This document shows positions 17,069 through 26,443 of a stretch of DNA of 64,000 nt, piece by piece. A program made the translations under genes and the position numbers. How positions within the stretch are numbered: the stretch's first letter is position 1; every line of letters starts with the position of its first letter. Location: positions 806,001-870,000 of the forward strand of contig CBDEVW010000002.1 in the NCBI GenBank assembly GCA_965243755.1, given 5' to 3'. The notes beneath the pieces were generated by a model. That model did no database searches and was not told the origin of the DNA. It was given only the letters and a program-made list of their open reading frames with translations. Origin of the DNA: JANSWY01 sp965243755. GTDB lineage: Bacteria; Bacteroidota; Bacteroidia; Cytophagales; Cyclobacteriaceae.

Positions 17069-18289
17069 TCAGACAGTTTTTCCTTCTACGAATTCCTGAA
17101 GATAGCTGTAATTTTCGGTAAGCTTTCCACCCTCAGTTATCGTGGCGTTTTTAATGATGCCTTTTTCATCTTTTCCAAGCAGACTTGGTAAAACATTGTC
17201 TATCAACATTCTTCCGAAATCACGCGAAGCGTCCCTTGGAAGTTCACAAGGAAGATTGTCAACAGCCATTACCGTAATATTGCCCTCTTCTGAAAGCGGT
17301 GGTTCCTCTGTGCCTTCAGTGGGATTGTAATCATAAATCGGATCGTCAATTACTGTAGGGCGAATGGTAGATGGAATTGATCCGTCAATATCACAAGTTA
17401 CGTCTGCAATGATCTTTATCCGGAAATTGTTCTTTACCGCATCTTCTCTGGAGAAAAGTTTTGGGGCTTTTGGGTCCCAGTACGCACAAGCCACCAGTAA
17501 GTCTGTAACTTCTGCAAACTTTAGGAAGTCCCCCTCATATTCATAAGGGTGATCATAGAAGTGATGTCTGTTAAATTCACCGCCATCCATTCGCTTGTTA
17601 TAATCACGGGTATTTAATTGAGTAAAGACCGGTTCATCAAATCGTTCGTTGAGAAAATCCGATGGGGTCACCCTTCTGATACCCATTCCATACATTACTT
17701 CCATTGCACCCTTCGCAACCCGGCCACCTCCGGTGATGGCTATTTTGATTGGAGGCAATTTAAATTTGGTGAACTCTGACTTCAAATCCTCCAGGTCAAA
17801 GCACTCATGGGCTCTGCGGATATCGAAAAGGTTATAGCGTTTGCCATAGGTCCAGATGCCATTGTAAGCACCTACAATTCCGGCATAACGACCAAATGCA
17901 ATTACTCTCTGGTTGTTCTCGTTCACTAAAGTTTCATAATCAATCAACCTGATGTTTTTGCTGAGTATCTCCTGTAGTAATTCCCGATTGTACTCCTGCA
18001 TTTTAATGGTGTGAGAGAAAAAGAAAAATGTTTTTCCATCAACCAGGTCTGGTATGGGCACTTCTTTAACACCAAATATTACATCGCAATCTGAAATGTC
18101 ATCAACTACCTCAATGCCTTCATTGGCATAATCTTCATCATCATAACATCGGATGTCACTTTTCTGACAGTATATTTTTACTCCATCAAACTTTTCCTGA
18201 ATTTCTTTTGCTTGTTCAGGAGTGATCGGAACCCTTCTATCAATAGGAACTTTACCTTCCCTGATGATACCAAACTTAATATCGGCCAT
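17069..18289 (-). CDS. NAD(P)-dependent dehydrogenase of the alanine dehydrogenase/saccharopine dehydrogenase (LYS1-like) family
   Basis: The ATG at 18289 (MADIKFGIIREGK) gives 406 residues. A reading from 18331 would start inside the promoter box at 18329-18336. The N-terminal half has the AlaDH/PNT N-terminal motif REGKVPIDRRVPITPEQAKEI, and the nucleotide-binding half has IAITGGGRVAKGAMEVM (~residue 180). The family includes lysine-forming saccharopine dehydrogenase and related imine reductases. No lysine-pathway partner is adjacent, so the substrate is open. Confidence 0.85.
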   Translation of the reverse strand: MADIKFGIIREGKVPIDRRVPITPEQAKEIQEKFDGVKIYCQKSDIRCYDDEDYANEGIEVVDDISDCDVIFGVKEVPIPDLVDGKTFFFFSHTIKMQEYNRELLQEILSKNIRLIDYETLVNENNQRVIAFGRYAGIVGAYNGIWTYGKRYNLFDIRRAHECFDLEDLKSEFTKFKLPPIKIAITGGGRVAKGAMEVMYGMGIRRVTPSDFLNERFDEPVFTQLNTRDYNKRMDGGEFNRHHFYDHPYEYEGDFLKFAEVTDLLVACAYWDPKAPKLFSREDAVKNNFRIKIIADVTCDIDGSIPSTIRPTVIDDPIYDYNPTEGTEEPPLSEEGNITVMAVDNLPCELPRDASRDFGRMLIDNVLPSLLGKDEKGIIKNATITEGGKLTENYSYLQEFVEGKTV

Positions 18290-18328
18290 TGCACGTATAC
18301 TTTGAAGTGAATATTGTTTATTTGGAGC

Positions 18329-18336
18329 CAAAATTA
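18329..18336 (-). promoter_or_regulatory. -7 promoter box of the LYS1-like dehydrogenase gene
   Basis: The minus strand reads TAATTTTG, a full TAnnTTTG match, 40 bases upstream of the ATG at 18289. It excludes the alternative start at 18331. Confidence 0.6.
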
Positions 18337-18350
18337 CAATTTCTAGTTCA

Positions 18351-18941
18351 ATGGTAGGAGATCATTTACTCATTTTTATAACATGGCTGGTTTATTATGC
18401 GATACATAGTTTACTAGCGATGGATTCATTGAAAAGAAAGTGGCTGTCCTATGGCTTTCAGTTGAATCACTGGCGTATACTATATTCACTAATATCAGTA
18501 TTGGGATTATTGATTATCGGATATCAAATATTAACAATTCCGTCTACATATTTCTATGAACCGGGGACAGTGTCAAGGTTCTTTGCAATGGTTTTTGCTA
18601 CTTATGGTGTTATTGTTATTCGTGTTGCGTTCAGAAACTACAGCGTACAGAGTTTTTTGACAAGGGATGACCGATTTGATGATGATAATGATCTCAAAGT
18701 AAGTGGAGCTAATGCAAAAGTGAGGCATCCCCTGTATTCAGGAACCATTCTTATTTTTATTGGTATGTTTTTATTTGTACCTAAGTTGAGTGTGTTGATT
18801 TCGGCGATTATAACAATAGTTTACGTTCTAATTGCAATTCCACTCGAAGAAGGAAAGTTGATCAAAAAATATGGGGATAAATACAGAAAATATAAAACTA
18901 AGGTTCCTGCACTTATCCCCAAAATCAATATTGGATTCTAA
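18351..18941 (+). CDS. Isoprenylcysteine carboxyl methyltransferase-like (ICMT/NnrU-type) integral membrane protein
   Basis: 196 residues with five or six hydrophobic helices. The C-terminal third has the phospholipid methyltransferase/ICMT motif: VRHPLYSG (~residue 125), then IPLEEGKLIKKYGDKYRKYKTKVPALIP, where paired Glu residues and the Y-x-x-Y-x-x-x-V-P ending are typical. These proteins methylate small or lipid substrates with S-adenosylmethionine, but the true substrate of bacterial members is mostly unknown. It is divergent from the dehydrogenase gene. Its stop directly abuts the stop of the next, opposite gene. Confidence 0.8.
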   Translation: MVGDHLLIFITWLVYYAIHSLLAMDSLKRKWLSYGFQLNHWRILYSLISVLGLLIIGYQILTIPSTYFYEPGTVSRFFAMVFATYGVIVIRVAFRNYSVQSFLTRDDRFDDDNDLKVSGANAKVRHPLYSGTILIFIGMFLFVPKLSVLISAIITIVYVLIAIPLEEGKLIKKYGDKYRKYKTKVPALIPKINIGF

Positions 18942-19154
18942 TTATTTATTATCACGGTCATTATTGTCTGACGATCCTTTATCAATGTCGTCCCGGTCTC
19001 TCAATTTCTTGTCATCCACATTTTTATTCAGGAATTGATTGATCTTATCAATATCGTAATTAGTCTGCAACTGCCCGAAAGTATCGATTTTAAGATCAAA
19101 GCCCTCCAACTCGGGATTCACATTTGGTTTTTTATTATCCTTTTTTTTGCTCAT
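18942..19154 (-). CDS. Small charged protein downstream of gltX
   Basis: 70 residues, about half Lys, Asp, Asn or Arg, with no hydrophobic segment. A central stretch (GFDLKIDTFGQLQTNYDIDKINQFLNKNV, read from ~residue 18 to 46) looks like a short ordered peptide between disordered tails. The start overlaps the gltX stop by four bases, so it is translated from the same transcript. Function unknown; the overlap and lack of stop codons support a real gene. Confidence 0.65.
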   Translation of the reverse strand: MSKKKDNKKPNVNPELEGFDLKIDTFGQLQTNYDIDKINQFLNKNVDDKKLRDRDDIDKGSSDNNDRDNK

Positions 19155-20698
19155 GATTTTACGCTTTCGGCAAGCTTATCAATCGCAACTTTTATTCTCT
19201 GAGAAACTTCTTTTGGCCCTAAAACTTCTATGATCTGCATCAGGTCAGGACCACCTCCGGCTCCAGTAATAGAAAGTCGCAACGCTTGCATTACTCTTCC
19301 TATATTTATACCGAATTTCTCAAGGGTTTGTTCCAAAATAAGTTTTGCATTATCTGCATCTATACTATCAAGGTCTGATAAAGCATCGGAATAATCTTCC
19401 AGTACAGTAACTGCTTCAGTGGTCCATTTTTTCTTAACCACTTTCTGATCGTAAGCTTCAGGGAGTTCAAAAAAGATTTTAGCCCCATCCCACAAATCCT
19501 GGGTAAAAGTTACACGCTCTTTTAGCAATCCGGCAATTTTATTGGCGGTTTCATCAGTGCATTGTATGTTGGCTTTTTTGGTTTCCTCTAATATATATTG
19601 ACCTAATTCTTCATCAGGAAGAGATTTGATATACTGCTGATTAAACCATTTTGCCTTCTCTATATCAAATTTAGCCCCTGATTTACTGATCCTGTCAAGT
19701 GAGAACTGCTCAACTAAAGATTCTAAATTAAATACCTCTTCGTCAGTGCCTGGATTCCATCCTAGTAAAGCAAGAAAATTAATAAACGCATCAGGTAGAT
19801 AACCTGCTTCCCGGTACCCGGAGAAATGTTCCTTTTCTCCATTTTTTGAAGGAAACTCTCCAGTAATTGGAAATACAGGGAAACCCAGTTTGTCCCCATC
19901 CCGCTTACTAAGCTTTCCGTTTCCATCAGGTTTTAGCAGGAGTGGTAAGTGAGCAAATTCGGGCATTTCATTCTCCCAACCCAAAAATTTATATAACATC
20001 ACATGGAGAGGCGCTGAAGGTAACCACTCCTCACCGCGAATGACATGGGTGATTTTCATCAGGTGATCATCTACAACATTTGCCAGGTGATAGGTAGGCA
20101 TTCCGTCTGATTTCATAAGAACTTTGTCATCCAGCGTGGAAGAATGAACTTTCACCCATCCCCTGATCAGATCATTTATTCTGATGTCTTCTTTTGCCGG
20201 AATTTTTATCCTGATGACATATGGATCACCATCAGCGATTTTTTTCTCAACCTCTTCTTTACTCAAAGTAAGGGAGTTGGTCATTTGCATCCTGGTGATG
20301 CTATTGTACTGCTGGTTGCTTACTTTGGCAGCTTTCAGCCGTTCTCTCATTGCCTCTAGCTCCTCCGGAGTGTCAAAGGCATAATAAGCCAAATCATCAG
20401 CCAGCAGTTGATCTACATATTGCTTATAAATTTCCTTTCGCTCGGATTGTCTATACGGGCCATAGGGACCACCAGCATAGGGACTTTCATCAGGAGTAAT
20501 TCCGCACCATTCCAGAGATTCCCGTATATACTCTTCGGCTCCAGCCACATATCTACTCTGATCAGTGTCTTCTATCCTTAGAATAAACTGGCCACCATTT
20601 TTTTTGGCAAACAGATAATTATATAATGCCGTTCTAACTCCTCCAATATGAAGTGCACCCGTTGGGCTTGGGGCAAATCTTACACGTACCTGACTCAT
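19151..20698 (-). CDS. gltX: Glutamyl-tRNA synthetase
   Basis: The ATG at 20698 gives 515 residues beginning MSQVRVRFAPSPTGALHIGG, which holds the class I HIGH-type motif directly at the start, as in other GltX. The KMSKS-type motif is KLSKRDG (~residue 260). It charges tRNA-Glu. A possible in-frame ATG seven codons upstream adds no conserved sequence. The promoter box at 20734-20741 precedes both. Confidence 0.97.
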   Translation of the reverse strand: MSQVRVRFAPSPTGALHIGGVRTALYNYLFAKKNGGQFILRIEDTDQSRYVAGAEEYIRESLEWCGITPDESPYAGGPYGPYRQSERKEIYKQYVDQLLADDLAYYAFDTPEELEAMRERLKAAKVSNQQYNSITRMQMTNSLTLSKEEVEKKIADGDPYVIRIKIPAKEDIRINDLIRGWVKVHSSTLDDKVLMKSDGMPTYHLANVVDDHLMKITHVIRGEEWLPSAPLHVMLYKFLGWENEMPEFAHLPLLLKPDGNGKLSKRDGDKLGFPVFPITGEFPSKNGEKEHFSGYREAGYLPDAFINFLALLGWNPGTDEEVFNLESLVEQFSLDRISKSGAKFDIEKAKWFNQQYIKSLPDEELGQYILEETKKANIQCTDETANKIAGLLKERVTFTQDLWDGAKIFFELPEAYDQKVVKKKWTTEAVTVLEDYSDALSDLDSIDADNAKLILEQTLEKFGINIGRVMQALRLSITGAGGGPDLMQIIEVLGPKEVSQRIKVAIDKLAESVKS

Positions 20699-20733
20699 TC
20701 TGATTGTTTGGGTCCTCAATTTTATTTAGACCG

Positions 20734-20741
20734 CAAATCTA
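20734..20741 (-). promoter_or_regulatory. -7 promoter box of gltX, with a -33 TTTG
   Basis: The minus strand reads TAGATTTG followed by CGG. A TTTG (20760-20763 on the minus strand) lies 18 bases further upstream, matching the Bacteroidota -33/-7 layout. Confidence 0.65.
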
Positions 20742-20778
20742 CAAAAATTATGAGCCTGCCAAAAAAGATATTAAGGTA

Positions 20779-21156
20779 TCAAAGCGCTGCAATGCAGGAT
20801 ATTTCTACATTCACGTGCTTTGGAAGGACACTGACTTCTACGGTTTCCCTTGCGGGAGGATTTTCTTTGAAAAACTGACCATAAACCTCATTGATTTTCC
20901 CAAAATCATTCATGTCAGCTATGAAAATAGAACACTTTAGTACATTGCCAAAAGTCATGCCGGCCTCAGACAAAATGGCTTCTAGGTTTTTCATCACCTG
21001 CAGCGTTTCTTCTTTAATATTGCTATTTACAAGATTTCCACTTTCAGGATCAATGGCGATTTGACCACTTACATAAAGCGTGTTATTGGAAAGTACTGCC
21101 TGGCTGTATGGGCCAATAGGTGCAGGAGCCTTTGTGGTATTGATTATTTTTTTCAT
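20779..21156 (-). CDS. ridA: RidA family enamine/imine deaminase
   Basis: 125 residues, the usual YjgF/RidA size. Motifs: GPYSQAVLSNNTLYVSGQIAIDP, the substrate-binding Arg in PPARETVEV and the C-terminal VEISCIA. It hydrolyses reactive enamines such as 2-aminoacrylate made by PLP enzymes. The start codon overlaps the glmS stop by one base (TAATG). Confidence 0.93.
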   Translation of the reverse strand: MKKIINTTKAPAPIGPYSQAVLSNNTLYVSGQIAIDPESGNLVNSNIKEETLQVMKNLEAILSEAGMTFGNVLKCSIFIADMNDFGKINEVYGQFFKENPPARETVEVSVLPKHVNVEISCIAAL

Positions 21157-22994
21157 TACTCTACAGTCACAGATTTAGCTAAATTTCTCGGCTGATCAAC
21201 GTTGCACCCTCTCATCACCGCAATGTGATAAGACAGCAACTGAAGCGGCACAACAGAGACTAATGGCATTAAAGCTTCATGAGTGGCAGGCACTTCAATT
21301 ACAAAATCCGCCATTTTAGGAATAAGTACATCGCCCTCGGTGACTACAGCAATCACTATTCCTTTTCGAGCTTTTACTTCCTGGATGTTGGATACAATTT
21401 TGTCGTAAGAACTATCCCGTGTCGCAATAACAACCACAGGCATTTCTTCATCGATTAGGGCAATAGGTCCATGTTTCATCTCTGCTGCCGGATAACCTTC
21501 TGCGTGAATGTAGGAGATTTCTTTCAGCTTTAAAGCACCCTCTAAAGCCACAGGGAAATTATAACCTCTCCCCAGGTAAAGGAAGTTTTTAGCATCTTTA
21601 AATAAATCTGAGATGTATTCAATTTGTGAGTTGGACTCAAGAGCCTTGGCTACTTTGGAAGGAATTGTTTCCAATTCAATTAGAAGTTCATGGTACTTTC
21701 TTTCGGCAATAGTTCCTTTTTCTATTGCAACTCTTATTGCGATCATACTAAGTACCGTCAATTGAGCTGTAAAAGCTTTAGTACTAGCAACACCAATTTC
21801 TGGTCCAGCGTGCAGGTAGGCTCCTTCATGGGTGGCGCGTGAGATTGATGATCCCACAGCATTTACTACTCCAAAAATGATTGCTCCCTTTGATTTTGCT
21901 AATTCAATTGCAGCTAAGGTGTCTGCTGTTTCGCCTGATTGCGAAATAGCAATTACAATATCACCTTCTTTAATAACAGGATTTCTGTATCGAAATTCGG
22001 AAGCGTATTCTACTTCCACAGGTATTCTGCATAATTCTTCTATAAAATACTCCGCTACAAGACCAGCATGCCAGGAAGTTCCGCAAGCGATAATAATTAT
22101 TCTTTCAGCATGAACCAATGCTTTTGAATATTCCCGAATGCCACCTAATGTCAATGTCCCTTCAGTGGCATTAAGTCTTCCCCGCATACAATCTGCAATA
22201 GAATTTGGCTGCTCAAATATCTCCTTAAGCATAAAGTGAGGATAGCCTCCTTTTTCAATGGCTTCCAGCTCTATTTCCAAAGTATGGATATATGGTGTCT
22301 GAGTAACATCCTTAATGTTCTTAATGGTGAACTCCGAATCTGTTATCACGGCAATTTCTTCATCATTAAGATAGACCACTTCATTGGTATATTCAACGAT
22401 TGGTGTTGCATCAGAAGCTAAAAAGAACTCATCTTTTCCCAGACCTATGACAAGTGGACTTCCTTTCCGAGCTGCGACAATTTTTCTGGGTTCTTCAACA
22501 CTTAAAACTGCTATGGCGTAAGCGCCTACAACTTTGGTCAAAGCTACTCTGACAGCATCCTCAAGTGAATAGTCATTACTTTTTTTAATGTCCTCAATAA
22601 ATGTAACCAGCACCTCAGTGTCAGTATCACTCTGAAAAGCATAGCCCTTATTTTGTAGTTCAGTTTTAATCGAACCATAATTTTCAATAATTCCATTATG
22701 TATTATGGCCAGTGATTTGTCTGAGGAGTAATGAGGGTGGGCATTTTTATCATTTGGTTCTCCATGTGTTGCCCATCTTGTGTGTCCTATACCCACAGTA
22801 CCTGCAATTGAGGATCCATTGATATGGGCTTCAAGGTCAGAAACTTTCCCTTTTTTCTTATAGATATTTATTGAATTGAGGTCATTGATTGCCACTCCGG
22901 CACTATCATATCCTCTGTATTCTAACCTTTTTAATCCTTTAAGTATTATTGGTAATGCATCTTTCTTACCGATATAGGCGACAATCCCACACAT
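21156..22994 (-). CDS. glmS: Glutamine-fructose-6-phosphate aminotransferase (isomerizing)
   Basis: 612 residues, full length. The glutaminase domain starts with the catalytic Cys right after Met (MCGIVAYIG). GIGHTRWATHG and the SIS sugar-isomerase domains (CGTSWHAG, ISQSGETADT, YPAAEMKHGPIALID) are all present, ending in LAKSVTVE. It makes glucosamine-6-phosphate for peptidoglycan and lipid A. It is in the middle of a leftward run from the starch-synthase-like gene to ridA. Confidence 0.97.
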   Translation of the reverse strand: MCGIVAYIGKKDALPIILKGLKRLEYRGYDSAGVAINDLNSINIYKKKGKVSDLEAHINGSSIAGTVGIGHTRWATHGEPNDKNAHPHYSSDKSLAIIHNGIIENYGSIKTELQNKGYAFQSDTDTEVLVTFIEDIKKSNDYSLEDAVRVALTKVVGAYAIAVLSVEEPRKIVAARKGSPLVIGLGKDEFFLASDATPIVEYTNEVVYLNDEEIAVITDSEFTIKNIKDVTQTPYIHTLEIELEAIEKGGYPHFMLKEIFEQPNSIADCMRGRLNATEGTLTLGGIREYSKALVHAERIIIIACGTSWHAGLVAEYFIEELCRIPVEVEYASEFRYRNPVIKEGDIVIAISQSGETADTLAAIELAKSKGAIIFGVVNAVGSSISRATHEGAYLHAGPEIGVASTKAFTAQLTVLSMIAIRVAIEKGTIAERKYHELLIELETIPSKVAKALESNSQIEYISDLFKDAKNFLYLGRGYNFPVALEGALKLKEISYIHAEGYPAAEMKHGPIALIDEEMPVVVIATRDSSYDKIVSNIQEVKARKGIVIAVVTEGDVLIPKMADFVIEVPATHEALMPLVSVVPLQLLSYHIAVMRGCNVDQPRNLAKSVTVE

Positions 22995-23020
22995 ATTGAG
23001 CTCAGATTTTGAGTTGTAAT

Positions 23021-24325
23021 TTACTTAGGAACGGTGTAATGCACTTTAAGTTTAATTCCATCTTTAAAGAATGCTGTTTGATTCACTGAGCTGGTCCTTG
23101 TTGGAATCGCAACGAAAGCTTCAGGAAATACGGGATCTCTTGAACGGTTTATGTCATTTGCAATCAACAATTGTGTAAACAGGGTTACATCTCGTTCAAA
23201 CGCAAATGTAGACTCCCTGATTTGTGTAACAGCAATCTGAGGCTGTCCACCGATATAACTGTTGTCAGATAATAGTATATTGTTGAATGAATTAATTATT
23301 GCTCCACTTCCATTAAATTTCCCAGTACTGTCAGCGAAAAAATACTGAAGAGTGAGGGAATAATCCAGGTACTCAGCGGTATCTGAAGGGTCAATAGGGA
23401 ATACTAATCTGGAGGAAATAATATTGACATTGTCCTGATCTTCAAAAAACCTGTATACGGGTTTTAAATCTACCCATGGCAAAATTCCAGTGGCAGGATT
23501 CATGAAAATAAGATTAGGATCAGCATCGAATTTTTGCAGCCCTTCATTAGCCAGAAATGAAAGCTGGCTTCCACTGCGATCAACGGAGATTGCATTGTAG
23601 TGTGCATCATTTGCAAAATCCAACCTGTAGCTCAAAGTATCTCCATCTTCCTTGTAATGGAATACAATGCCGGATTCTGCATGTTGCAGGTCAAAGCCAA
23701 AAATTGCATTACCTCCATCTGGCACGATTGCAATGGGTCGATTTTCACCGTTGGAAAAGGGCGAGAAACTATCCATTCCTCTTAGCTTAAAAAACAGACC
23801 AAAAGCGTAATCAGCGTCTAATACAACATGGATTGCAGTATCTGCTTCAGGTAGTACCGTGTCCTCATATCGGCCAATTTCTGTTAATAGATTGGCCTTT
23901 CTGTTTGAAGTATATACCACATCATCATAAAGCGTATCAGATATTGTATACACAACGAAGGTTTGTGCGCTTGGGAATGTACCATAGAATTTATTGTATC
24001 TTAACGTCAACACCGCCGAATCAAATTCTGCAGAAGCTCCTGGGAGTGCAGCTGAGGTAGCGTTAAAATTAGTGTACCCCTCTATAGATATATTGCCAAA
24101 CACTTCATCACTGTAATTTCCACAGAGCAGAAAAGGATCTGAATCAGTCCTGACACTATCAATAAATATATTAGCTGAGGGTAATGTAAATTCTTCGTAA
24201 GCGATGGTTAGTCGGTCGGTGCTGTTATCAATCTCCTGTCCAATCTGGTTTTCTTCATCACAAGAAAAAATTGTTAGGGCTAGTGGCAAAACCAGCCCTA
24301 ACCATTTTTTATCCAACAAGTTCAT
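23021..24325 (-). CDS. DUF4270 family lipoprotein
   Basis: 434 residues with a lipoprotein signal (ALTIFSC, Cys22) and then a long beta-rich region without enzyme motifs. Segments such as DSVRTDSDPFLLCGNYSDE and AEFDSAVLTLRYNKFYG match the DUF4270 pattern restricted to Bacteroidota. It is presumably an outer-membrane or periplasmic lipoprotein. Its start overlaps the end of the starch-synthase-like gene by 17 bases, so the two are coupled, and it precedes glmS by 26 bases. Confidence 0.85.
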   Translation of the reverse strand: MNLLDKKWLGLVLPLALTIFSCDEENQIGQEIDNSTDRLTIAYEEFTLPSANIFIDSVRTDSDPFLLCGNYSDEVFGNISIEGYTNFNATSAALPGASAEFDSAVLTLRYNKFYGTFPSAQTFVVYTISDTLYDDVVYTSNRKANLLTEIGRYEDTVLPEADTAIHVVLDADYAFGLFFKLRGMDSFSPFSNGENRPIAIVPDGGNAIFGFDLQHAESGIVFHYKEDGDTLSYRLDFANDAHYNAISVDRSGSQLSFLANEGLQKFDADPNLIFMNPATGILPWVDLKPVYRFFEDQDNVNIISSRLVFPIDPSDTAEYLDYSLTLQYFFADSTGKFNGSGAIINSFNNILLSDNSYIGGQPQIAVTQIRESTFAFERDVTLFTQLLIANDINRSRDPVFPEAFVAIPTRTSSVNQTAFFKDGIKLKVHYTVPK

Positions 24326-25121
24326 TATATAAGTTATAGTAAGAATCTAAGAGGTTTTCGTCTTTCTCAATTGTATCAACTTTATTTTTGTCAGAGATGT
24401 CAGCAAGTAATTGATTAAAACTTTCGCTGGTCTCCTCATTGCCTTTGATTACTGCATCTGCGAATTCCATTCCTAGTTTGATGAAACCATCATAATCTGC
24501 AGTCTTCAATGGGTGCAACATCCCATCATCAATGTCAATCATTTTTACTTTGTGCATTAAATCATCTCCAAACTTGTGTGTAAACCTATTATCATGCACC
24601 GTGAACACACTTTTGCTGTTTTGGAAAATTGGATCATTCTTGTATGTAGTTTTCAGATACAGAGGAATTAGACTAGTCATCCAGTCATTGCAGTGAACGA
24701 TATCCGGCGACCACCCTAGTTTTTTAACCGTCTCTAAAACGCCTTTACAGAAAAATATTGCTCTTTCGTCATTGTCTTCATAGAAATTGTCTTCCTTATC
24801 GAAGAATACCGACTTTCTGTGGAAATAATCTTCATTGTCTATGAAGTAAACCTGAAGTTTAGCGTTAGGGATGGATGCTACTTTGATGATCAAAGGTTTT
24901 TCTTCATCGCCAACTGCAATATTTATACCTGATAATCTAACGACCTCATGTAGTCTGTTTTTCCGTTCGTTAATCAGTCCAAACCTTGGTACCAATATCC
25001 TGATCTCCATACCTCTTTCCTGCATGCCCTGCGGAAGTTTTCTTACAAAATCAGCCACATCGGATGTTTTAAGGAAAGGGTTAATCTCGCTTGCTACATA
25101 GAGGATTCTAAGATTCGACAT
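24309..25121 (-). CDS. Starch/glycogen synthase-like protein, N-terminal (GT5) domain only
   Basis: 270 residues, against about 480 for GlgA. It matches the GT5 N-terminal Rossmann domain (ILYVASEINPFLKTSDVADF, DIVHCNDWMTSLIPLYLKT, FTVHDN) but stops before the C-terminal GT-B half. The ADP-glucose-binding KTGG motif is replaced by KTSD. It is therefore unlikely to be an active glycogen synthase. Similar short proteins occur in other Bacteroidota genomes, so this is a family trait and not a recent truncation. It is first in a run with the DUF4270 lipoprotein and glmS and divergent from panC. Confidence 0.85.
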   Translation of the reverse strand: MSNLRILYVASEINPFLKTSDVADFVRKLPQGMQERGMEIRILVPRFGLINERKNRLHEVVRLSGINIAVGDEEKPLIIKVASIPNAKLQVYFIDNEDYFHRKSVFFDKEDNFYEDNDERAIFFCKGVLETVKKLGWSPDIVHCNDWMTSLIPLYLKTTYKNDPIFQNSKSVFTVHDNRFTHKFGDDLMHKVKMIDIDDGMLHPLKTADYDGFIKLGMEFADAVIKGNEETSESFNQLLADISDKNKVDTIEKDENLLDSYYNLYNELVG

Positions 25122-25149
25122 AATATGTGGGTTTAATTAAAAATGACCC

Positions 25150-25157
25150 CAAAATTA
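25150..25157 (-). promoter_or_regulatory. -7 promoter box of the GT5-like/DUF4270/glmS run, with -33 TTG
   Basis: The minus strand reads TAATTTTG. A TTG (25178-25180 on the minus strand) lies 20 bases upstream. The leader to the ATG at 25121 is about 20 bases. Confidence 0.65.
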
Positions 25158-25200
25158 CGATTTTTTTCGGTTTTTATCAATATTTATAAATTCATAATAC

Positions 25201-25208
25201 TACTTTTG
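25201..25208 (+). promoter_or_regulatory. -7 promoter box of the panC operon
   Basis: TACTTTTG followed by CGC lies 20 bases before the panC ATG and faces away from the box at 25150-25157. The 107-base gap thus holds two divergent promoters. No clear -33 TTG was seen. Confidence 0.65.
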
Positions 25209-25228
25209 CGCTCCTTTCTAAGGTAATA

Positions 25229-26080
25229 ATGCAGGTTTTCGAAGAAATAATGCCTCTAAGGACGTTTTTGAATAAAAAAAAATGTCAAAAATTAAAAATC
25301 GGTCTTGTGCCGACAATGGGCGCACTTCATAAAGGTCACCTCAAATTAGTCTCAGAATCTGTAAATACCTGTGATCTAACAGTCGTGAGTATCTTTGTAA
25401 ATCCAATGCAGTTCAACGACCCATCCGATTTTGATAATTACCCGATAACGCTGGAAAAGGATCTGGAATTGCTGAAAAATGGTGGCGTTGATGCAGTATT
25501 TGTACCATCTGCACAACAAATGTATCCTGATAAACCTTCAGTGAACATAGGATTTGGGAAATTAGAAGAAGGCATGGAAGGTAAATTCAGACCAAATCAC
25601 TTTAATGGAGTTGGTCTTGTAGTGACAAAACTCTTCAACATCGTAAATCCTGATGTGGCTTTTTTTGGACAAAAGGATTTTCAGCAACTTTCTCTAATCA
25701 AAAAAATCAACCAGGATCTGAATTTTGGGATTGAAATAATAGGAGTTCCCACTATTCGGGAAGAAGATGGTTTAGCCTTATCATCCCGAAATCAAAGGCT
25801 TTCTGAAAAAGAGAGAATGGTTGCTCCGGAAATATTTAAAACATTAAATCTGCTAAAAGAAGAACTTTTATCTCTAAAAAGTGTTGAACAAGCAAGAAAG
25901 GTTGCCATTGATTACATTCAGCAAACGAAGGAGTTAAAACTGGAATACCTGGAAATAGTCGATAGTTCCAATCTTGAGGCTGTTTCTGACATCAATGGAC
26001 ACGAACAAATATCACTTTGCATAGCTGCATATTTAGGAGATGTGAGGTTAATAGATAATTTATACTTATTTTCGCGGTGA
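25229..26080 (+). CDS. panC: Pantothenate synthetase
   Basis: 283 residues. Motifs: PTMGALHKGHLKLV (the HIGH-type ATP motif, ~residues 30-43), SIFVNPMQFND, FFGQKDFQQL and the KMSKS-like LSSRNQRLS. It ligates pantoate and beta-alanine for coenzyme A synthesis. It is 13 bases before panD, which makes the beta-alanine, so both substrates' routes meet in one transcript. Confidence 0.97.
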   Translation: MQVFEEIMPLRTFLNKKKCQKLKIGLVPTMGALHKGHLKLVSESVNTCDLTVVSIFVNPMQFNDPSDFDNYPITLEKDLELLKNGGVDAVFVPSAQQMYPDKPSVNIGFGKLEEGMEGKFRPNHFNGVGLVVTKLFNIVNPDVAFFGQKDFQQLSLIKKINQDLNFGIEIIGVPTIREEDGLALSSRNQRLSEKERMVAPEIFKTLNLLKEELLSLKSVEQARKVAIDYIQQTKELKLEYLEIVDSSNLEAVSDINGHEQISLCIAAYLGDVRLIDNLYLFSR

Positions 26081-26092
26081 ATTGACTCAAAA

Positions 26093-26443
26093 ATGTATAT
26101 AGAATTACTGAAGTCTAAAATACACAGGGTTAAGATTACCCAGGCGGAGTTACACTATGTTGGCTCGATCACAATTGATGAAGATTTGATGGATGCCGCC
26201 AATATCGTGGAGAACGAGAAGGTGCAGATCGTAAACATCAATAATGGTGAAAGGCTTGAAACGTATGTGATAACCGGAGAAAGAGGAAGTGGTCAGATAT
26301 GTTTGAATGGGCCGGCCGCAAGAAAAGCCCAGGTAGGCGATATCATTATCATTATCTCATATTGCTCAGTTGATGCCAAGGAAGCCAAAACTCATAAACC
26401 AATAGTGATATTTCCAGACGAGCAGAATAAAGTATCAGCTTAA
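26093..26443 (+). CDS. panD: Aspartate 1-decarboxylase proenzyme
   Basis: 116 residues. The self-cleavage site Gly-Ser is in LHYVGSITIDEDLMDAA (about residues 24-25), giving the pyruvoyl group on the alpha chain. The NGERLETYVITGERGSG and LNGPAARKAQVGDIIIIISY segments are typical. It converts aspartate to beta-alanine. The stop overlaps the start of the next gene (TAATG). Confidence 0.97.
   Translation: MYIELLKSKIHRVKITQAELHYVGSITIDEDLMDAANIVENEKVQIVNINNGERLETYVITGERGSGQICLNGPAARKAQVGDIIIIISYCSVDAKEAKTHKPIVIFPDEQNKVSA

Noticed and set aside
24309..25121. The short starch-synthase-like gene as a frameshifted pseudogene.
   Set aside because: No remaining GT-B C-terminal sequence is seen downstream. 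The frame is clean, has a promoter and overlaps the next gene in a normal operon way.
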